DNA of 64,000 bases from Pasteurella oralis (GCF_002850605.1 NZ_NXGB01000002.1:310001-374000); one strand, 5' to 3'; counted from the first letter of the stretch, positions 1-10,865 are shown. Notes: generated by a model from the sequence alone, not told the origin. A program made the numbers and translations.

Positions 1-833
1 AACTTGGTTGCAGCTTGAACAATCGGATTCTCTTTTTCAGGCGGTTCTTTCACTAGAACATCCAATGCTGCGCCACCTAAATGACCGTTTTCTAACGCTT
101 CAACGAGTGCTTTTTCATCAACTAATGGGCCACGCCCTGTATTAATAAGGAACGCGCCTTTTTTCATTAAAGCCAACGTTTCTTTATTAATTAAATTTTG
201 GGTTGTTTCCGTCAAAGGGCAATGTAAAGTAACAATATCCGCCTGTTTCAAAACTTCTACAAAAGGGGTATAACCCACTCGACAAGACGCCGCATCTTTA
301 TGTTCAGCATAAAGTACTTTCATCCCAACTGCGCTGGCTAAGCATCCTACTTCTGTCCCCAAACAACCTTTACCAACTATGCCTAACGTTGAACCTTTGA
401 CATCTGTAATTGGATAATCAAAATAACAAAATTGTTTACTCTCTGCCCATTTTGCTGACAACTGATCACGATACCAACTCATAATACTATGCTTTAATGC
501 ATAAATTAGCCCTAATACATGCTCTGGTACAGTTGTTGCAGAATAACCAGTAACATTTTTTACCGTAATACCAAGTTCTTTGGCAGCAACTAAATCAACG
601 TTATTTGTCCCCGTTGCAGTAATTGCAATTAACTTTAATTTTGGTAATTGTTGCATGACCTGACGGCTAAATACGACCTTACTCGTTACTGCAATTTCAG
701 CGTCTTGCATACGCTCAATCACTTCGTTAGCAGCAGTATGTTCATATTCAATCCATTGATGTTCAAAAGTTGGACGAGGAATTGGAATATGTTTAGGAAT
801 CGCTGTACTATCAAGAAAAACTATTTTTAACAT
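1..833 (-). CDS. D-2-hydroxyacid dehydrogenase (HprA-like), 3' end cut by window edge
   Basis: NAD-dependent dehydrogenase of the D-isomer-specific 2-hydroxyacid family (glycerate/hydroxypyruvate type). The visible ~277 residues begin MLKIVFLDSTAIPKH after a good ribosome site (AAGGAG, 5 nt before ATG). The Rossmann loop GIVGKGCLG, the segment VTGYSATTVPEHV and the substrate-arginine segment NTGRGPLVDE are present. The C-terminal part with the usual catalytic His lies outside the window, so completeness cannot be judged. It is followed on the same strand by nothing visible and preceded by a terminated operon. The exact substrate cannot be told from sequence. Confidence 0.9.
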   Translation of the reverse strand, partial: MLKIVFLDSTAIPKHIPIPRPTFEHQWIEYEHTAANEVIERMQDAEIAVTSKVVFSRQVMQQLPKLKLIAITATGTNNVDLVAAKELGITVKNVTGYSATTVPEHVLGLIYALKHSIMSWYRDQLSAKWAESKQFCYFDYPITDVKGSTLGIVGKGCLGTEVGCLASAVGMKVLYAEHKDAASCRVGYTPFVEVLKQADIVTLHCPLTETTQNLINKETLALMKKGAFLINTGRGPLVDEKALVEALENGHLGGAALDVLVKEPPEKENPIVQAATK

Positions 834-996
834 TGGTAACTCCTTTTGTTGCAATGGTTTTCTATTTTGTCCAATTTAATTTGAGATAGCAAACTATAAA
901 TTGCCCGAATAAAATTATTTTTAACTCAATTCGTTCTCTTCACAAGACCCATCTTTGAATATATAAAATGGAAAAACAAAATTTTTACAAAATCGA

Positions 997-1005
997 CCGC
1001 ACTTT
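997..1005 (-). repeat. Hin-type DNA uptake signal core
   Basis: ACCGCACTT in the gap between the dehydrogenase gene and the Sel1 gene terminator. Confidence 0.85.
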
Positions 1006-1014
1006 CTTTCCGCA

Positions 1015-1045
1015 CATAAAAACCTCTCACATTGGAGAGGCTCTA
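1015..1045 (-). terminator. Intrinsic terminator of the Sel1-repeat gene operon
   Basis: Inverted repeat CCTCTC/GAGAGG (1023-1028 and 1035-1040) with a 6-nt loop. Read on the minus strand the stem is followed by a run of T, just downstream of the stop codon at 1061. Confidence 0.8.
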
Positions 1046-1060
1046 ATTACGATAAGCAAT

Positions 1061-2101
1061 TTACTTCTTACCTAACTGCTCTTTTAATTGTGTTATTTTT
1101 TCTAATACTTCTTCTTGTCGCGACTCATCATCATCTTGTTTTTTAGCATAAAAAAGCTCGTAGTAATGTAATGCTTTTGCTAAATCTTGTGGCACGCCTG
1201 TACCTAACTCATAAAGATAACCCAATGTGTAATAATCTTCTAATGCTTCAAATTCACTGAGTGCAAAATCCACATCAACTGCGGTACCTAATCCAGCTAG
1301 AGATAAATTCGCAACCAGTAATCTTGCCTTATCTAACCCTTGTTCAGCTGCTTTTTTTAACCAAAAAACACCTTTTTCAAACTCTCCATTTTCTACATAA
1401 TATTCACCCACTTCATATTGAGAATCGACTTCATTTTTTTCTGCAGCTTGCAAAAATAACTGAAACATTTCTTTACGTTTTTTTTCAGTCAATACCTCTA
1501 TTTTATAAAGTTCAGCTAAATTACGTTTTGAAACCGCATTACCTGAGTTTGCAGCTTGTCGATACAGTACTTTTGCTTTATCAATATTTTCTGCTACACC
1601 ATACCCCAAATCATACATATAAGCTAACGCGTTCAAATGATAGTGCTTTCCCGCATTTACTTCTGCTTGCAGAATTGCAAACGCTTTCTTGAAATACTGT
1701 TCCGCTAAGTTTTCATCTTGTGGTACATACCAGCCGTGATGATACATTTCACCTAAAACAAGCGCACCTAAGCCACTTCCTTTTTCCTCTGCCTCTAAGC
1801 TAAGAAAATAAGCCGTTTTATTATCTTTTTCTAACTGCATATCTGCTAGTCTTGCAATAGCATCTGCATTACCCACTTTTCTTGCTTGTTCAAAAAAAGT
1901 TGCTGCTTTTGCTAAATCGATTGATTCATTACCTAAACCATAGATATATTGTAATCCTTGCTGATAAAGCGCCTCACCTTGCTCAATCTGTACAGTTGTT
2001 TGTGCCTGTTGTGCTGTTTTTGTTGTATCAACGCTATAAGCAATAGGAGAAATTAAAAGCGTTACTGCGCCTGTGAAAACTAAAAAATACAATACCTTCA
2101 T
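1061..2101 (-). CDS. Secreted Sel1-like repeat protein
   Basis: 346 residues with an N-terminal signal peptide (about residues 1-23, MKVLYFLVFTGAVTLLI...) followed by tandem Sel1-like helical repeats, for example A-LGEMYHHGWYVPQDENLAEQYFKKA, ALAYMYDLGYGVAENIDKAKVLYRQA and LGYLYELGTGVPQDLAKALHYYE. Such repeats form protein-binding solenoids; no catalytic motif is seen. It is the last gene of the leftward run prfA-prmC-sirB1-kdsA, starting 30 bp after the kdsA stop, and has its own terminator. The signal peptide implies a periplasmic location. The partner is unknown. Confidence 0.85.
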   Translation of the reverse strand: MKVLYFLVFTGAVTLLISPIAYSVDTTKTAQQAQTTVQIEQGEALYQQGLQYIYGLGNESIDLAKAATFFEQARKVGNADAIARLADMQLEKDNKTAYFLSLEAEEKGSGLGALVLGEMYHHGWYVPQDENLAEQYFKKAFAILQAEVNAGKHYHLNALAYMYDLGYGVAENIDKAKVLYRQAANSGNAVSKRNLAELYKIEVLTEKKRKEMFQLFLQAAEKNEVDSQYEVGEYYVENGEFEKGVFWLKKAAEQGLDKARLLVANLSLAGLGTAVDVDFALSEFEALEDYYTLGYLYELGTGVPQDLAKALHYYELFYAKKQDDDESRQEEVLEKITQLKEQLGKK

Positions 2102-2131
2102 TACAATCCCCCTCTTATTCCAATACTAATT

Positions 2132-3785
<1,654 letters not shown>

Positions 3786-3788
3786 TTT

Positions 3789-5114
3789 CTAACCTCTCCA
3801 GCGAGCTAAAGTCACTCTATCATTACCAGCATAATCTTGCACAGTTGTTACATCTTGCCACTGATTCTCTTTAAAAATTGACCGCACTTTTTGTCCTTGT
3901 TGCCAACCATGTTCTAATAATAAATAACCTCCTGCCTTTAAAAAGCATGAGGCATGGGTCACAATATGTCGTAAATCTGCATACCCTTGCTCTTCGGCAA
4001 CAAGTGCAGATAAAGGCTCAAAACGAACACCGCCTTGCATCAAATGAGGGTCCTTTTCATCAATATAAGGCGGATTACTCACAATCACATCAAATTTCAT
4101 CTGCAAATCGAGTGCAGCAAACCATGAACTTTGTAAAAAGGTGACGTCCAAATGATTCAAAGCTGCATTTTGTTTCGCTAATTCAACCGCTTGTGCAATA
4201 CGATCTACACCAAAAATTTTTAAATTTGCACCGCACTTTTGTGCTAAAGGGGCTAACTCGAAAGCTAATGCTAACGCAATTGCACCAGTACCTGTACCTA
4301 AATCTAAAATCGCAAGCTCACCAGTAAAGTGCGGTAGGTTTAAGCGTAATTTTGCCAGCTCAAGGGCTTTTTCTACTAAAATTTCTGTATCTGGACGAGG
4401 AATTAACGTATCTCGTGACACTTTCAATGGTAATGACCAAAATTCTTTTTCACCAAGAATATAAGCAATTGGCTCACCTTGTGCGCGGCGGACAAGTAAT
4501 TTTGCAAGCTGAATAAGTTCATCTGGCGTGAGAAGCGTTTCTGAAAAAGCCATAATACTTGCTTTACTACGCCCTGTCACAAAAGATAATAAAATATTAA
4601 TATCAGATTTTACATTTAAATAAGGATCAGAATCTAATGCTTCTAATAGCACTTTCTCTGCAAAAGCTAACCACTCAGCATAACTTTTTGCTTGTACGTC
4701 AACAACAGTAAATCGTTCGCAAATTACCTTGAAATCAGATGTCACTTTTTTTTCTTTCACACCCACACAATCTGCTAATAATGCTTGGTCTAGAGTAAAA
4801 AGTTGTGTATTAAAAAACTGCTCGTGACTTTGATACCAGTGTGTATAATCCTCTTCTCCTTCTGCTAACGCAAAAGCTTCAGATACTTGTCCAAATGCAC
4901 ATTGCTCAACTGAAGTTATTGTAATCGTAACAAGAGGATTATTATTGTGATCTAAAATGATCGCTTCATCGTTTAATTGAGGTAATTCTTGTCCATCAAA
5001 TGTATAAAAAATATGACCAGAACAAGTTGCTGTTTTATTTCCAGCAATCACTAAACAAGCTAAATAATTGGGCATCACAGCAAATGCCCATTTTTTAGTT
5101 AGATTATGTTCCAT
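3789..5114 (-). CDS. prmC: ASCH-domain / PrmC (release-factor glutamine methyltransferase) fusion
   Basis: 441 residues, about 150 longer than ordinary PrmC. Residues ~9-138 match an ASCH domain (TATCSG; IILDHNNNPLVTITITSVEQ; FALAEGEEDYTHWYQSHEQFF; ICERF). Residues ~145-441 are PrmC: IPRPDTE at 239-244 (RPDTE from 240), the SAM loop DLGTGTG at 271-277, and the glutamine-binding NPPY at 347-350. PrmC methylates the GGQ glutamine of release factors; its substrate gene prfA is directly upstream (28-bp gap). There is no in-frame ATG, GTG or TTG near the junction (~4680-4700), so the two parts must be made as one chain. ASCH domains are thought to bind RNA; their role here is inference. Three uptake signals lie inside the gene. 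Confidence 0.92.
   Translation of the reverse strand: MEHNLTKKWAFAVMPNYLACLVIAGNKTATCSGHIFYTFDGQELPQLNDEAIILDHNNNPLVTITITSVEQCAFGQVSEAFALAEGEEDYTHWYQSHEQFFNTQLFTLDQALLADCVGVKEKKVTSDFKVICERFTVVDVQAKSYAEWLAFAEKVLLEALDSDPYLNVKSDINILLSFVTGRSKASIMAFSETLLTPDELIQLAKLLVRRAQGEPIAYILGEKEFWSLPLKVSRDTLIPRPDTEILVEKALELAKLRLNLPHFTGELAILDLGTGTGAIALALAFELAPLAQKCGANLKIFGVDRIAQAVELAKQNAALNHLDVTFLQSSWFAALDLQMKFDVIVSNPPYIDEKDPHLMQGGVRFEPLSALVAEEQGYADLRHIVTHASCFLKAGGYLLLEHGWQQGQKVRSIFKENQWQDVTTVQDYAGNDRVTLARWRG
3881..3889 (-). repeat. Hin-type DNA uptake signal core
   Basis: ACCGCACTT inside the C-terminal coding part of prmC. Confidence 0.85.
4230..4238 (-). repeat. Hin-type DNA uptake signal core
   Basis: ACCGCACTT inside the methyltransferase domain of prmC. 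Confidence 0.8.
4327..4335 (+). repeat. Hin-type DNA uptake signal core
   Basis: AAGTGCGGT inside prmC, about 90 bp from the oppositely oriented copy at 4230. Confidence 0.8.
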
Positions 5115-5142
5115 CTTTCACATCAAAATCATGAGGATATCA

Positions 5143-6225
5143 TCATGCTTGCTCAGATAATGCAGCCAACTGATCGGCTTGATATTCAGTAATAATTGGT
5201 TGAATTAATTCATCAATTTTGCCGTTCATCACTTCATCTAAACGATACACCGTCAAGTTAATACGGTGATCAGTCACACGTCCCTGAGGATAATTATAGG
5301 TACGAATTTTATCTGATCGGTCACCAGAACCTAATAAATTACGACGTGTATCTGCCTGTACTTGCTCTTGGCGTTCTTTTTCAGCTTGCACAATGCGTGA
5401 GGCTAGTACAGACAAAGCTTTGGCTTTATTCTTATGCTGAGAACGCTCATCTTGGCATTCAACAACGATCCCCGTTGGAATATGAGTAATACGTACAGCT
5501 GAATCAGTAGTATTAACATGCTGACCACCCGCTCCCGATGAGCGATAAGTATCAATACGTAAATCTGATGGATTAATTTCTGGTAATTCTGATTCAGGTA
5601 ACTCTGGCATTACTGCTACTGTACATGCTGAAGTATGAATTCGCCCTTGCGACTCTGTTTTTGGTACACGCTGTACACGATGACCACCAGATTCAAATTT
5701 AAGTTGACCATAAACACCTTCGCCGCTTATTTTCACAATAACTTCTTTATAACCACCCTGTTCACTTTCATTTGCGCTTAACACTTCAACACGCCAACGC
5801 TTACTCTCCGCATAACGGCTATACATACGGAATAAATCACCAGCAAAAATACCAGCCTCATCCCCCCCAGTACCCGCACGAATTTCTAAATAACAGTTAT
5901 ATTCGTCATTTGGATCTTTAGGTAATAAAAGAATTTGTAAATGTTGCTCAACTTGCTCAATTTCCGCTTTGCATTCTTCAATCTCTTCTTGTGCCATCTC
6001 TTTCATACTTGGATCATCAAGCAATAATTGTGCTTCTTCTATATTGCTATGTAATTGATTCCAGCGTGCAAAGCATTTCACTACATCTTCTAGTTGTGCA
6101 TATTCTTTTGAATAAGCACGAAATCTCTCTTGATCACTAATAACAGAGGCATCACCTAATAATGCTTCAAGTTCTTCATGACGTTCTTTCAAACTTTCTA
6201 ATTTACTGATAATTGTTGGTTTCAT
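5143..6225 (-). CDS. prfA: Peptide chain release factor 1
   Basis: Recognises UAA and UAG stops and triggers peptide release. 360 residues, normal length. The catalytic GGQ is at 233-235 ([15 protein letters not shown]); its glutamine is the PrmC target. The stop-recognition tripeptide position (188-190) reads PKT where E. coli has PAT. The acidic/basic C-terminal half ([25 protein letters not shown]) is typical. First gene of the leftward run prfA-prmC-sirB1-kdsA-Sel1. Confidence 0.97.
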   Translation of the reverse strand: MKPTIISKLESLKERHEELEALLGDASVISDQERFRAYSKEYAQLEDVVKCFARWNQLHSNIEEAQLLLDDPSMKEMAQEEIEECKAEIEQVEQHLQILLLPKDPNDEYNCYLEIRAGTGGDEAGIFAGDLFRMYSRYAESKRWRVEVLSANESEQGGYKEVIVKISGEGVYGQLKFESGGHRVQRVPKTESQGRIHTSACTVAVMPELPESELPEINPSDLRIDTYRSSGAGGQHVNTTDSAVRITHIPTGIVVECQDERSQHKNKAKALSVLASRIVQAEKERQEQVQADTRRNLLGSGDRSDKIRTYNYPQGRVTDHRINLTVYRLDEVMNGKIDELIQPIITEYQADQLAALSEQA

Positions 6226-6336
6226 TGATTAACCTTATAATAAATTAACAAAATGAAATAAAAAATCGGACAATTCTAACATGTATTTAAAAGAAACTAT
6301 AAATAATCTTCTTATCAATCGCTGATAATCACAAAT

Positions 6337-6371
6337 AAAAAGGCTTTCAGTTAACGACTGAAAGCCTTTTT
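6337..6371. terminator. Bidirectional intrinsic terminator
   Basis: Perfect 14-bp arms (6337-6350 and 6358-6371, core GGCTTTCAG/CTGAAAGCC) flanked by A-run and T-run. It ends the leftward lipoprotein operon before prfA. Confidence 0.85.
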
Positions 6372-6392
6372 CTTAAAATAAATTAGAACTTC

Positions 6393-6857
6393 TTATCTGA
6401 TAACAGATACATTCACTCGAGAACCACCAACAATACGCACTCGTGCACCAGGCATTAAGCTTGCATCATACTTTTGCACAACAACTATTTCTTGCCCGTT
6501 ATCTTTTCTGATAACTAGTTCTAAAGAATCTACTTGTGTGACCTTTTCTTCAACTTTACTGCCAATAACGGCACCCGCAATTGCTCCAACAGTTGTTGCA
6601 ATCATTTGCCCTGTACCACCACCGATGCCAGAACCTGCAACACCACCAAGTACACCACCACCAACAGTACCAATCACACCTTGATTGTCTGCTTGAATTT
6701 TTACTGGACGACTAGAAACGATAGTGCCATAACTAATTGAGCGTGTTTCTTTTGCTTGGTTACCTTCATATACATTACCGCTATAAATATCAGTATTGGC
6801 GCAACCAACTAAACCAAAGCTCATTAAAATAGCGAATGCGACTGTTACTTTTTTCAT
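6393..6857 (-). CDS. SlyB/Pcp-like outer-membrane lipoprotein with glycine zipper
   Basis: Start taken at MKKVTVAFAI (6857) because TAGGAG lies 6 nt upstream; a longer frame to 6881 lacks this. About 154 residues. Lipoprotein signal with lipobox FGLVGC, then a glycine-zipper segment (GVIGTVGGGVLGGVAGSGIGG... AGAVIGS) as in SlyB/17-kDa antigen lipoproteins, and a C-terminal beta domain (LELVIRKDNGQEIVVVQKYD, GARVRIV). Probably lipid-anchored in the outer membrane. It resembles the 15-kDa peptidoglycan-associated lipoprotein of Haemophilus. The neighbouring upstream gene is a short paralogue of its C-terminal domain. Confidence 0.88.
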   Translation of the reverse strand: MKKVTVAFAILMSFGLVGCANTDIYSGNVYEGNQAKETRSISYGTIVSSRPVKIQADNQGVIGTVGGGVLGGVAGSGIGGGTGQMIATTVGAIAGAVIGSKVEEKVTQVDSLELVIRKDNGQEIVVVQKYDASLMPGARVRIVGGSRVNVSVIR

Positions 6858-6880
6858 AAAACTCCTACCTTGAAATAACA

Positions 6881-7192
6881 TTATATAGGCGATCTTGGAC
6901 TAAAAGTGGAAATATTTTTCAAACCTTCATTATTATCGAGTACACGTACACAAGCACCTACAACAAGGGTTGAATCATATTGATGAGAAAGCTGCATTGT
7001 TTCAACTGGACCATCTTTATTTTCACAGTCATTTTTACGAACTGTTAACAATAAGTTTTCACCATTGTATTCACTGAAAAGAATTTCAGCACGATAGCCA
7101 TTACCATAATAATGATCATTATGATTTTTCGTACAAGCAACCAATCCCAAACTTAATACCGTTGCCAATGCTAAAACTGTTGTTTTTTTCAT
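6881..7192 (-). CDS. Small lipoprotein, paralogue of the SlyB-like C-terminal domain
   Basis: 103 residues with a lipoprotein signal (MKKTTVLALATVLSLGLVAC). The mature part shows L-L-VRK...YDSTLVVGACVRVLDN, parallel to LVIRK...YDASLMPGARVRIVGG of the next gene, but the glycine zipper is missing. It starts 5 bp after the yecM stop and is read with it. Function unknown; probably outer-membrane or periplasmic. Confidence 0.8.
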   Translation of the reverse strand: MKKTTVLALATVLSLGLVACTKNHNDHYYGNGYRAEILFSEYNGENLLLTVRKNDCENKDGPVETMQLSHQYDSTLVVGACVRVLDNNEGLKNISTFSPRSPI

Positions 7193-7197
7193 CTTTG

Positions 7198-7785
7198 CTA
7201 AACCTCAATAATTTTTTTAATATTATAAGGATGAACCTTAATGCAAGTATGATTTTGTGCATTATCCACAAAACTTACTGCAATAGATGGATTTGGTAGT
7301 TGTTCTCCTTCCACTTTAGGTTCGCTCACTTTGACTTTTAAATTATCCAGTTGGTTCCATAAAAATAAAAGACTAACACGTTTTATCCATTCTTCTGTCG
7401 TTTCATTCTGCAAAAACGGCATAACAACTTCGATATGTTCCCAGCCTTCAATAGGATAAATTTTATTTTTAGGAAATGGTAATTCAATAATATCAATAAA
7501 CTGTCCTGCTAAACGTAGGGGCTGCGCTAATTTAATCAAATAAATAACACGTCCATTGACAATATTATGATTCAAAATTGTACCGTACTTTAATAAGTGT
7601 GTCAGCCAATATTTTGCTTTCTCATCTGTGTTTACTCGTAGTGCAATGTGATCAATTTCATATTCTTCTAAAGCTAAATTCATGATCTGAGCTAAATCTT
7701 GAATTCGTTGTGCAAAGCAAGGAAAACTCTTGGTTAAGTCATTAACTTCGATGAAAAGGGGATGTATTTGCTCAAAAGTTGTCAT
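7198..7785 (-). CDS. yecM: YecM-family protein (VOC-like fold)
   Basis: 195 residues. Matches the YecM family, metalloenzyme-like proteins of the vicinal-oxygen-chelate fold (segments DHIALRVN, GRVIYLIKL and GWEHIEVVMP supply the usual His/Glu positions). Activity is not known. It is divergent from argS, the neighbour it also has in E. coli and Haemophilus, with an 88-bp gap holding both promoters. Confidence 0.85.
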   Translation of the reverse strand: MTTFEQIHPLFIEVNDLTKSFPCFAQRIQDLAQIMNLALEEYEIDHIALRVNTDEKAKYWLTHLLKYGTILNHNIVNGRVIYLIKLAQPLRLAGQFIDIIELPFPKNKIYPIEGWEHIEVVMPFLQNETTEEWIKRVSLLFLWNQLDNLKVKVSEPKVEGEQLPNPSIAVSFVDNAQNHTCIKVHPYNIKKIIEV

Positions 7786-7873
7786 TTTTTCTCACGGTAT
7801 CTTTTCTGAATGCCTAAAGAACGGTATCATAGCCGATTATTCTATTAATTCATAATTTAGGTATAAAAATACA

Positions 7874-9607
7874 GTGAATATCCAATCTATTTTATCTCAC
7901 AAAATTAAGCAAGCGATGATTTTGGCTGGTGCTGATACACAATGTGATGCCCTTGTCCGTCAATCTAGCAAAGCACAATTTGGTGACTATCAAGCCAATG
8001 GCATTATGGCAGCAGCCAAAAAAGTGGGGACAAACCCACGTGATTTTGCTCAAAAAGTCATTACACAACTCGACTTAGCACATATTGCAGACAAAGTAGA
8101 AATTGCAGGTCCTGGTTTCATTAATATTTTCTTAGATAAAAATTGGTTAGCTGCCAACGTAGAACATGCACTAAATGATGAAAAATTAGGAATCAAATCT
8201 GATGAAATACAGACTGTTGTTGCAGATTATTCATCCCCAAATGTCGCAAAAGAAATGCATGTTGGACATTTACGTTCAACCATCATTGGCGATGCTGTAG
8301 TGCGTACACTTGAGTTTTTAGGTAATAAGGTTATTCGTGCTAATCACGTTGGTGATTGGGGAACGCAATTTGGCATGTTAATTGCCTATCTTGAAAAAAT
8401 AGAAAATGAAAATGCGGCAGAAATGGAATTAAGCGATTTAGAAGCATTTTATCGCGCAGCAAAGGAACATTATGATAACGACCCTGCATTTGCTGAAAAA
8501 GCACGTAGTTATGTCGTTAAATTACAAAGTGGTGATCAATATTGCAATAGTATGTGGAAAAAGCTTGTTGATATCACAATGCAACAAAATCAACATAACT
8601 ATAATCGCTTAAATGTTACACTCACCGAAAAAGATGTCATGGGTGAAAGTTTATACAATCCAATGCTACCAAGTATTGTTGCAGATTTACAAAAACAAGG
8701 CTTAGCCGTTGAAGATGAAGGTGCTTTAGTTGTATATCTTGATGAGTTCAAAAATAAAGATGGCGAGCCAATGGGGGTTATCGTACAAAAAAAAGACGGC
8801 GGTTTTCTCTATACAACGACAGATATTGCGGCAGCCAAATACCGTTATGAAATATTAAAAGCCGATCGCGCTTTAGTATTCTCAGATACTCGCCAAAGCC
8901 AACACATGCAACAAGCTTGGTTAATCACGCGTAAAGCAGGCTACGTGCCAGAGCACTTCCAACTTGAACATAAAAACTTCGGTATGATGTTAGGTAAAGA
9001 TGGTAAACCATTTAAAACACGTACTGGTGGTGCCGTAAAATTAGCAGATTTATTAGATGAAGCTGTAGAACGAGCTAGCCAATTAATTAATGAAAAAAAT
9101 AATACACTCTCTGAAACAGAAAAAGCAGCTGTGATTGAAGCTGTCGCAATTGGTTCAGTAAAATATGCAGACTTATCGAAAAATCGAACAACAGATTATG
9201 TATTCGACTGGGATAATATGCTCAGCTTTGAAGGAAATACTGCACCTTATATGCAATATGCCTATACGCGTATTCGTTCCATTTTTAATCGTAGTCATTT
9301 AACTGAACAAGATCTTCATCAAGCTAATGTCATGATTAATGATGAAAAAGAGCGCGCATTAGTCGTTAAATTATTACAGTTTGAAGAAGCAGTTCAAATC
9401 GTCGCAAAAGAAGGTACACCACATATTTTATGTACTTATTTGTATGAATTAGCAGGTATCTTCTCTTCCTTCTATGAGCATTGCCCTATCTTGAATAACG
9501 AAAATGAACAAGTAAAACTAAGCCGCTTAAAATTAGCATTGCTGACAGAGAAAACCTTAAAACAAGGTCTAGATTTACTAGGAATTAAAACTGTTGAAAA
9601 AATGTAA
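7874..9607 (+). CDS. argS: Arginyl-tRNA synthetase
   Basis: Charges tRNA-Arg. 577 residues, class I fold. The HIGH-type motif is HVGH at 129-132, and the region replacing KMSKS is [13 protein letters not shown], as in most ArgRS. The start is a GTG (translated [19 protein letters not shown], aligning with relatives from residue 1); no ATG is available nearby and the ribosome site is weak. Followed by its own terminator. Confidence 0.97.
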   Translation: MNIQSILSHKIKQAMILAGADTQCDALVRQSSKAQFGDYQANGIMAAAKKVGTNPRDFAQKVITQLDLAHIADKVEIAGPGFINIFLDKNWLAANVEHALNDEKLGIKSDEIQTVVADYSSPNVAKEMHVGHLRSTIIGDAVVRTLEFLGNKVIRANHVGDWGTQFGMLIAYLEKIENENAAEMELSDLEAFYRAAKEHYDNDPAFAEKARSYVVKLQSGDQYCNSMWKKLVDITMQQNQHNYNRLNVTLTEKDVMGESLYNPMLPSIVADLQKQGLAVEDEGALVVYLDEFKNKDGEPMGVIVQKKDGGFLYTTTDIAAAKYRYEILKADRALVFSDTRQSQHMQQAWLITRKAGYVPEHFQLEHKNFGMMLGKDGKPFKTRTGGAVKLADLLDEAVERASQLINEKNNTLSETEKAAVIEAVAIGSVKYADLSKNRTTDYVFDWDNMLSFEGNTAPYMQYAYTRIRSIFNRSHLTEQDLHQANVMINDEKERALVVKLLQFEEAVQIVAKEGTPHILCTYLYELAGIFSSFYEHCPILNNENEQVKLSRLKLALLTEKTLKQGLDLLGIKTVEKM

Positions 9608-9633
9608 TTTACTAAAATAGCAGGATTTGAATT

Positions 9634-9664
9634 AAAAGCTGGTGTTTTCATCAGCTTTTTTCTT
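9634..9664 (+). terminator. argS terminator
   Basis: AAAAGCTG ... CAGCTTTTT hairpin followed by T-rich sequence, 27 bp after the argS stop. Confidence 0.75.
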
Positions 9665-9683
9665 ACTTATCACTAGGGTAAAA

Positions 9684-9758
9684 AAAAGTGCCTCGTTTTA
9701 AGGCACTACTCGGAAAGCAAAATATGTCGGCTATTTGTTATAGCACTTGTTTTTAGTT
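9684..9758 (-). ncRNA. Candidate CRP-activated small RNA, ~70-75 nt
   Basis: No reading frame lies here, yet the minus strand shows a complete transcription unit: a CRP-type site (9811-9826), -35 TTGTGG (9793 to 9788), a 17-bp spacer, -10 TATTCT (9770 to 9765), and an intrinsic terminator with 7-bp perfect arms AGTGCCT/AGGCACT (9687-9693, 9701-9707) ending in seven T on the minus strand. This terminator faces away from both argS and mdh: mdh has its own at 9877-9904, so it has no other gene to serve. The predicted start near 9758 is inferred. I do not recognise the RNA as any known family. Confidence 0.5.
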
Positions 9759-9764
9759 GTGCTA

Positions 9765-9826
9765 AGAATACAAAAATAAACCTTATTCCACAAATGGTTA
9801 TTTTAAATAATGTGAACTAACTCACG
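9765..9826 (-). promoter_or_regulatory. CRP site and promoter of the small-RNA candidate
   Basis: TGTGAACTAACTCACG (9811-9826) matches the CRP consensus TGTGA-N6-TCACA at 9 of 10 positions. Its centre is about 60.5 bp upstream of the start predicted from the -10 TATTCT, the standard class I spacing. Confidence 0.5.
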
Positions 9827-9876
9827 CTTTTTATTGTAATTTTTATTTTTTTGACCGCTTCTTTCATACAAAAAGA

Positions 9877-9904
9877 AAGAGCATCAAAGGATATTGATGC
9901 TCTT
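9877..9904 (-). terminator. mdh terminator
   Basis: Arms AAGAGCATCAA and TTGATGCTCTT (9877-9887, 9894-9904), T-rich after the stem on the minus strand, 26 bp after the mdh stop. Confidence 0.8.
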
Positions 9905-9929
9905 AAATTATCAATTAAGCTAGAAAGGT

Positions 9930-10865
9930 TTATTGATTAACGAATTTTTCACCTAATTCGATATCCGCACGTAGTGTTTCTAACATTGCATCAAGCGCTT
10001 GCTGCTCAAACGCACTTAATGGACCAATTGGAAGAATTTCTTCAACACCTTCTTTACCTAGACGCACTGGCTGAGCAAAGAAACGTGCATATTTTCCACA
10101 ACCTTCTACATAGGTACATTCAACAACATTTTCACCTTGTAAGCCTTTTACTAAAGAAAGCGCAAAACGTGCTGCCGCTTGAGCCATTGATAACGTTGCT
10201 GAACCACCACCTGCTTTTGCTTCCACGACTTCTGTACCAGCATTTTGGATACGTTTTGTTAACGGCGCGATTTCCTCTTCTTTCCATTCCGCATATTGCA
10301 CTTGCGACAATAATGGTAGAATTGTCACCCCTGAGTGTCCTCCAATAACAGGAACAGTAGTACGAGTCGGTTCTAACCCTTTTAATTCAGAAACAAAAGT
10401 TTCAGAGCGAATAATATCTAATGTAGTAACACCAAATAATTTACGTTTGTCATAAACACCCGCTTTTTTCAATACTTCTGCTGCGATTGCAACCGTCGTA
10501 TTCACTGGGTTAGTGATAATACCAACGCAAGCTTTTGGACAAACTACGGCAACTTTTTCAATTAAGTTACGTACGATACCCGCGTTGATATTAAATAAAT
10601 CTGAACGATCCATACCCGGTTTACGAGCAACGCCTGCAGAAATTAAAACAATATCAGCGCCTTGTAGTGCTGGTGTTGGATCTTCACCAGCGGATCCTTG
10701 CACTTTAACCGCAGTTGGAATGTGACTTACATCCGCTGCTACACCTGGGGTAACTGGCGCAATATCATATAATGATAACTCTGAACCAGCGGGTAATTGT
10801 AATTTCAATAATAATGCTAACGCTTGACCAATACCGCCAGCGGCACCTAAAACTGCAACTTTCAT
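9930..10865 (-). CDS. mdh: Malate dehydrogenase
   Basis: NAD-dependent malate/oxaloacetate interconversion. 311 residues, the normal size for the proteobacterial enzyme. The NAD loop [14 protein letters not shown], the active-site loop [18 protein letters not shown], and the catalytic-His segment [13 protein letters not shown] are intact. The start follows AAGGAGTAGCAA. Divergent from argR, as in E. coli and Haemophilus. With ppc broken in this genome, malate dehydrogenase cannot be fed with oxaloacetate from PEP carboxylase; that link is inference. Confidence 0.98.
   Translation of the reverse strand: MKVAVLGAAGGIGQALALLLKLQLPAGSELSLYDIAPVTPGVAADVSHIPTAVKVQGSAGEDPTPALQGADIVLISAGVARKPGMDRSDLFNINAGIVRNLIEKVAVVCPKACVGIITNPVNTTVAIAAEVLKKAGVYDKRKLFGVTTLDIIRSETFVSELKGLEPTRTTVPVIGGHSGVTILPLLSQVQYAEWKEEEIAPLTKRIQNAGTEVVEAKAGGGSATLSMAQAAARFALSLVKGLQGENVVECTYVEGCGKYARFFAQPVRLGKEGVEEILPIGPLSAFEQQALDAMLETLRADIELGEKFVNQ

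Noticed and set aside
1261-1692. 143-residue open frame on the plus strand opposite the Sel1 gene
   Set aside because: It has no ribosome site and a leucine/histidine-rich composition typical of antisense to repeat helices; the Sel1 gene on the other strand explains the open frame.
9974-10348. 124-residue open frame opposite mdh
   Set aside because: Antisense shadow of a well-conserved mdh gene, with no ribosome site and no recognisable family.
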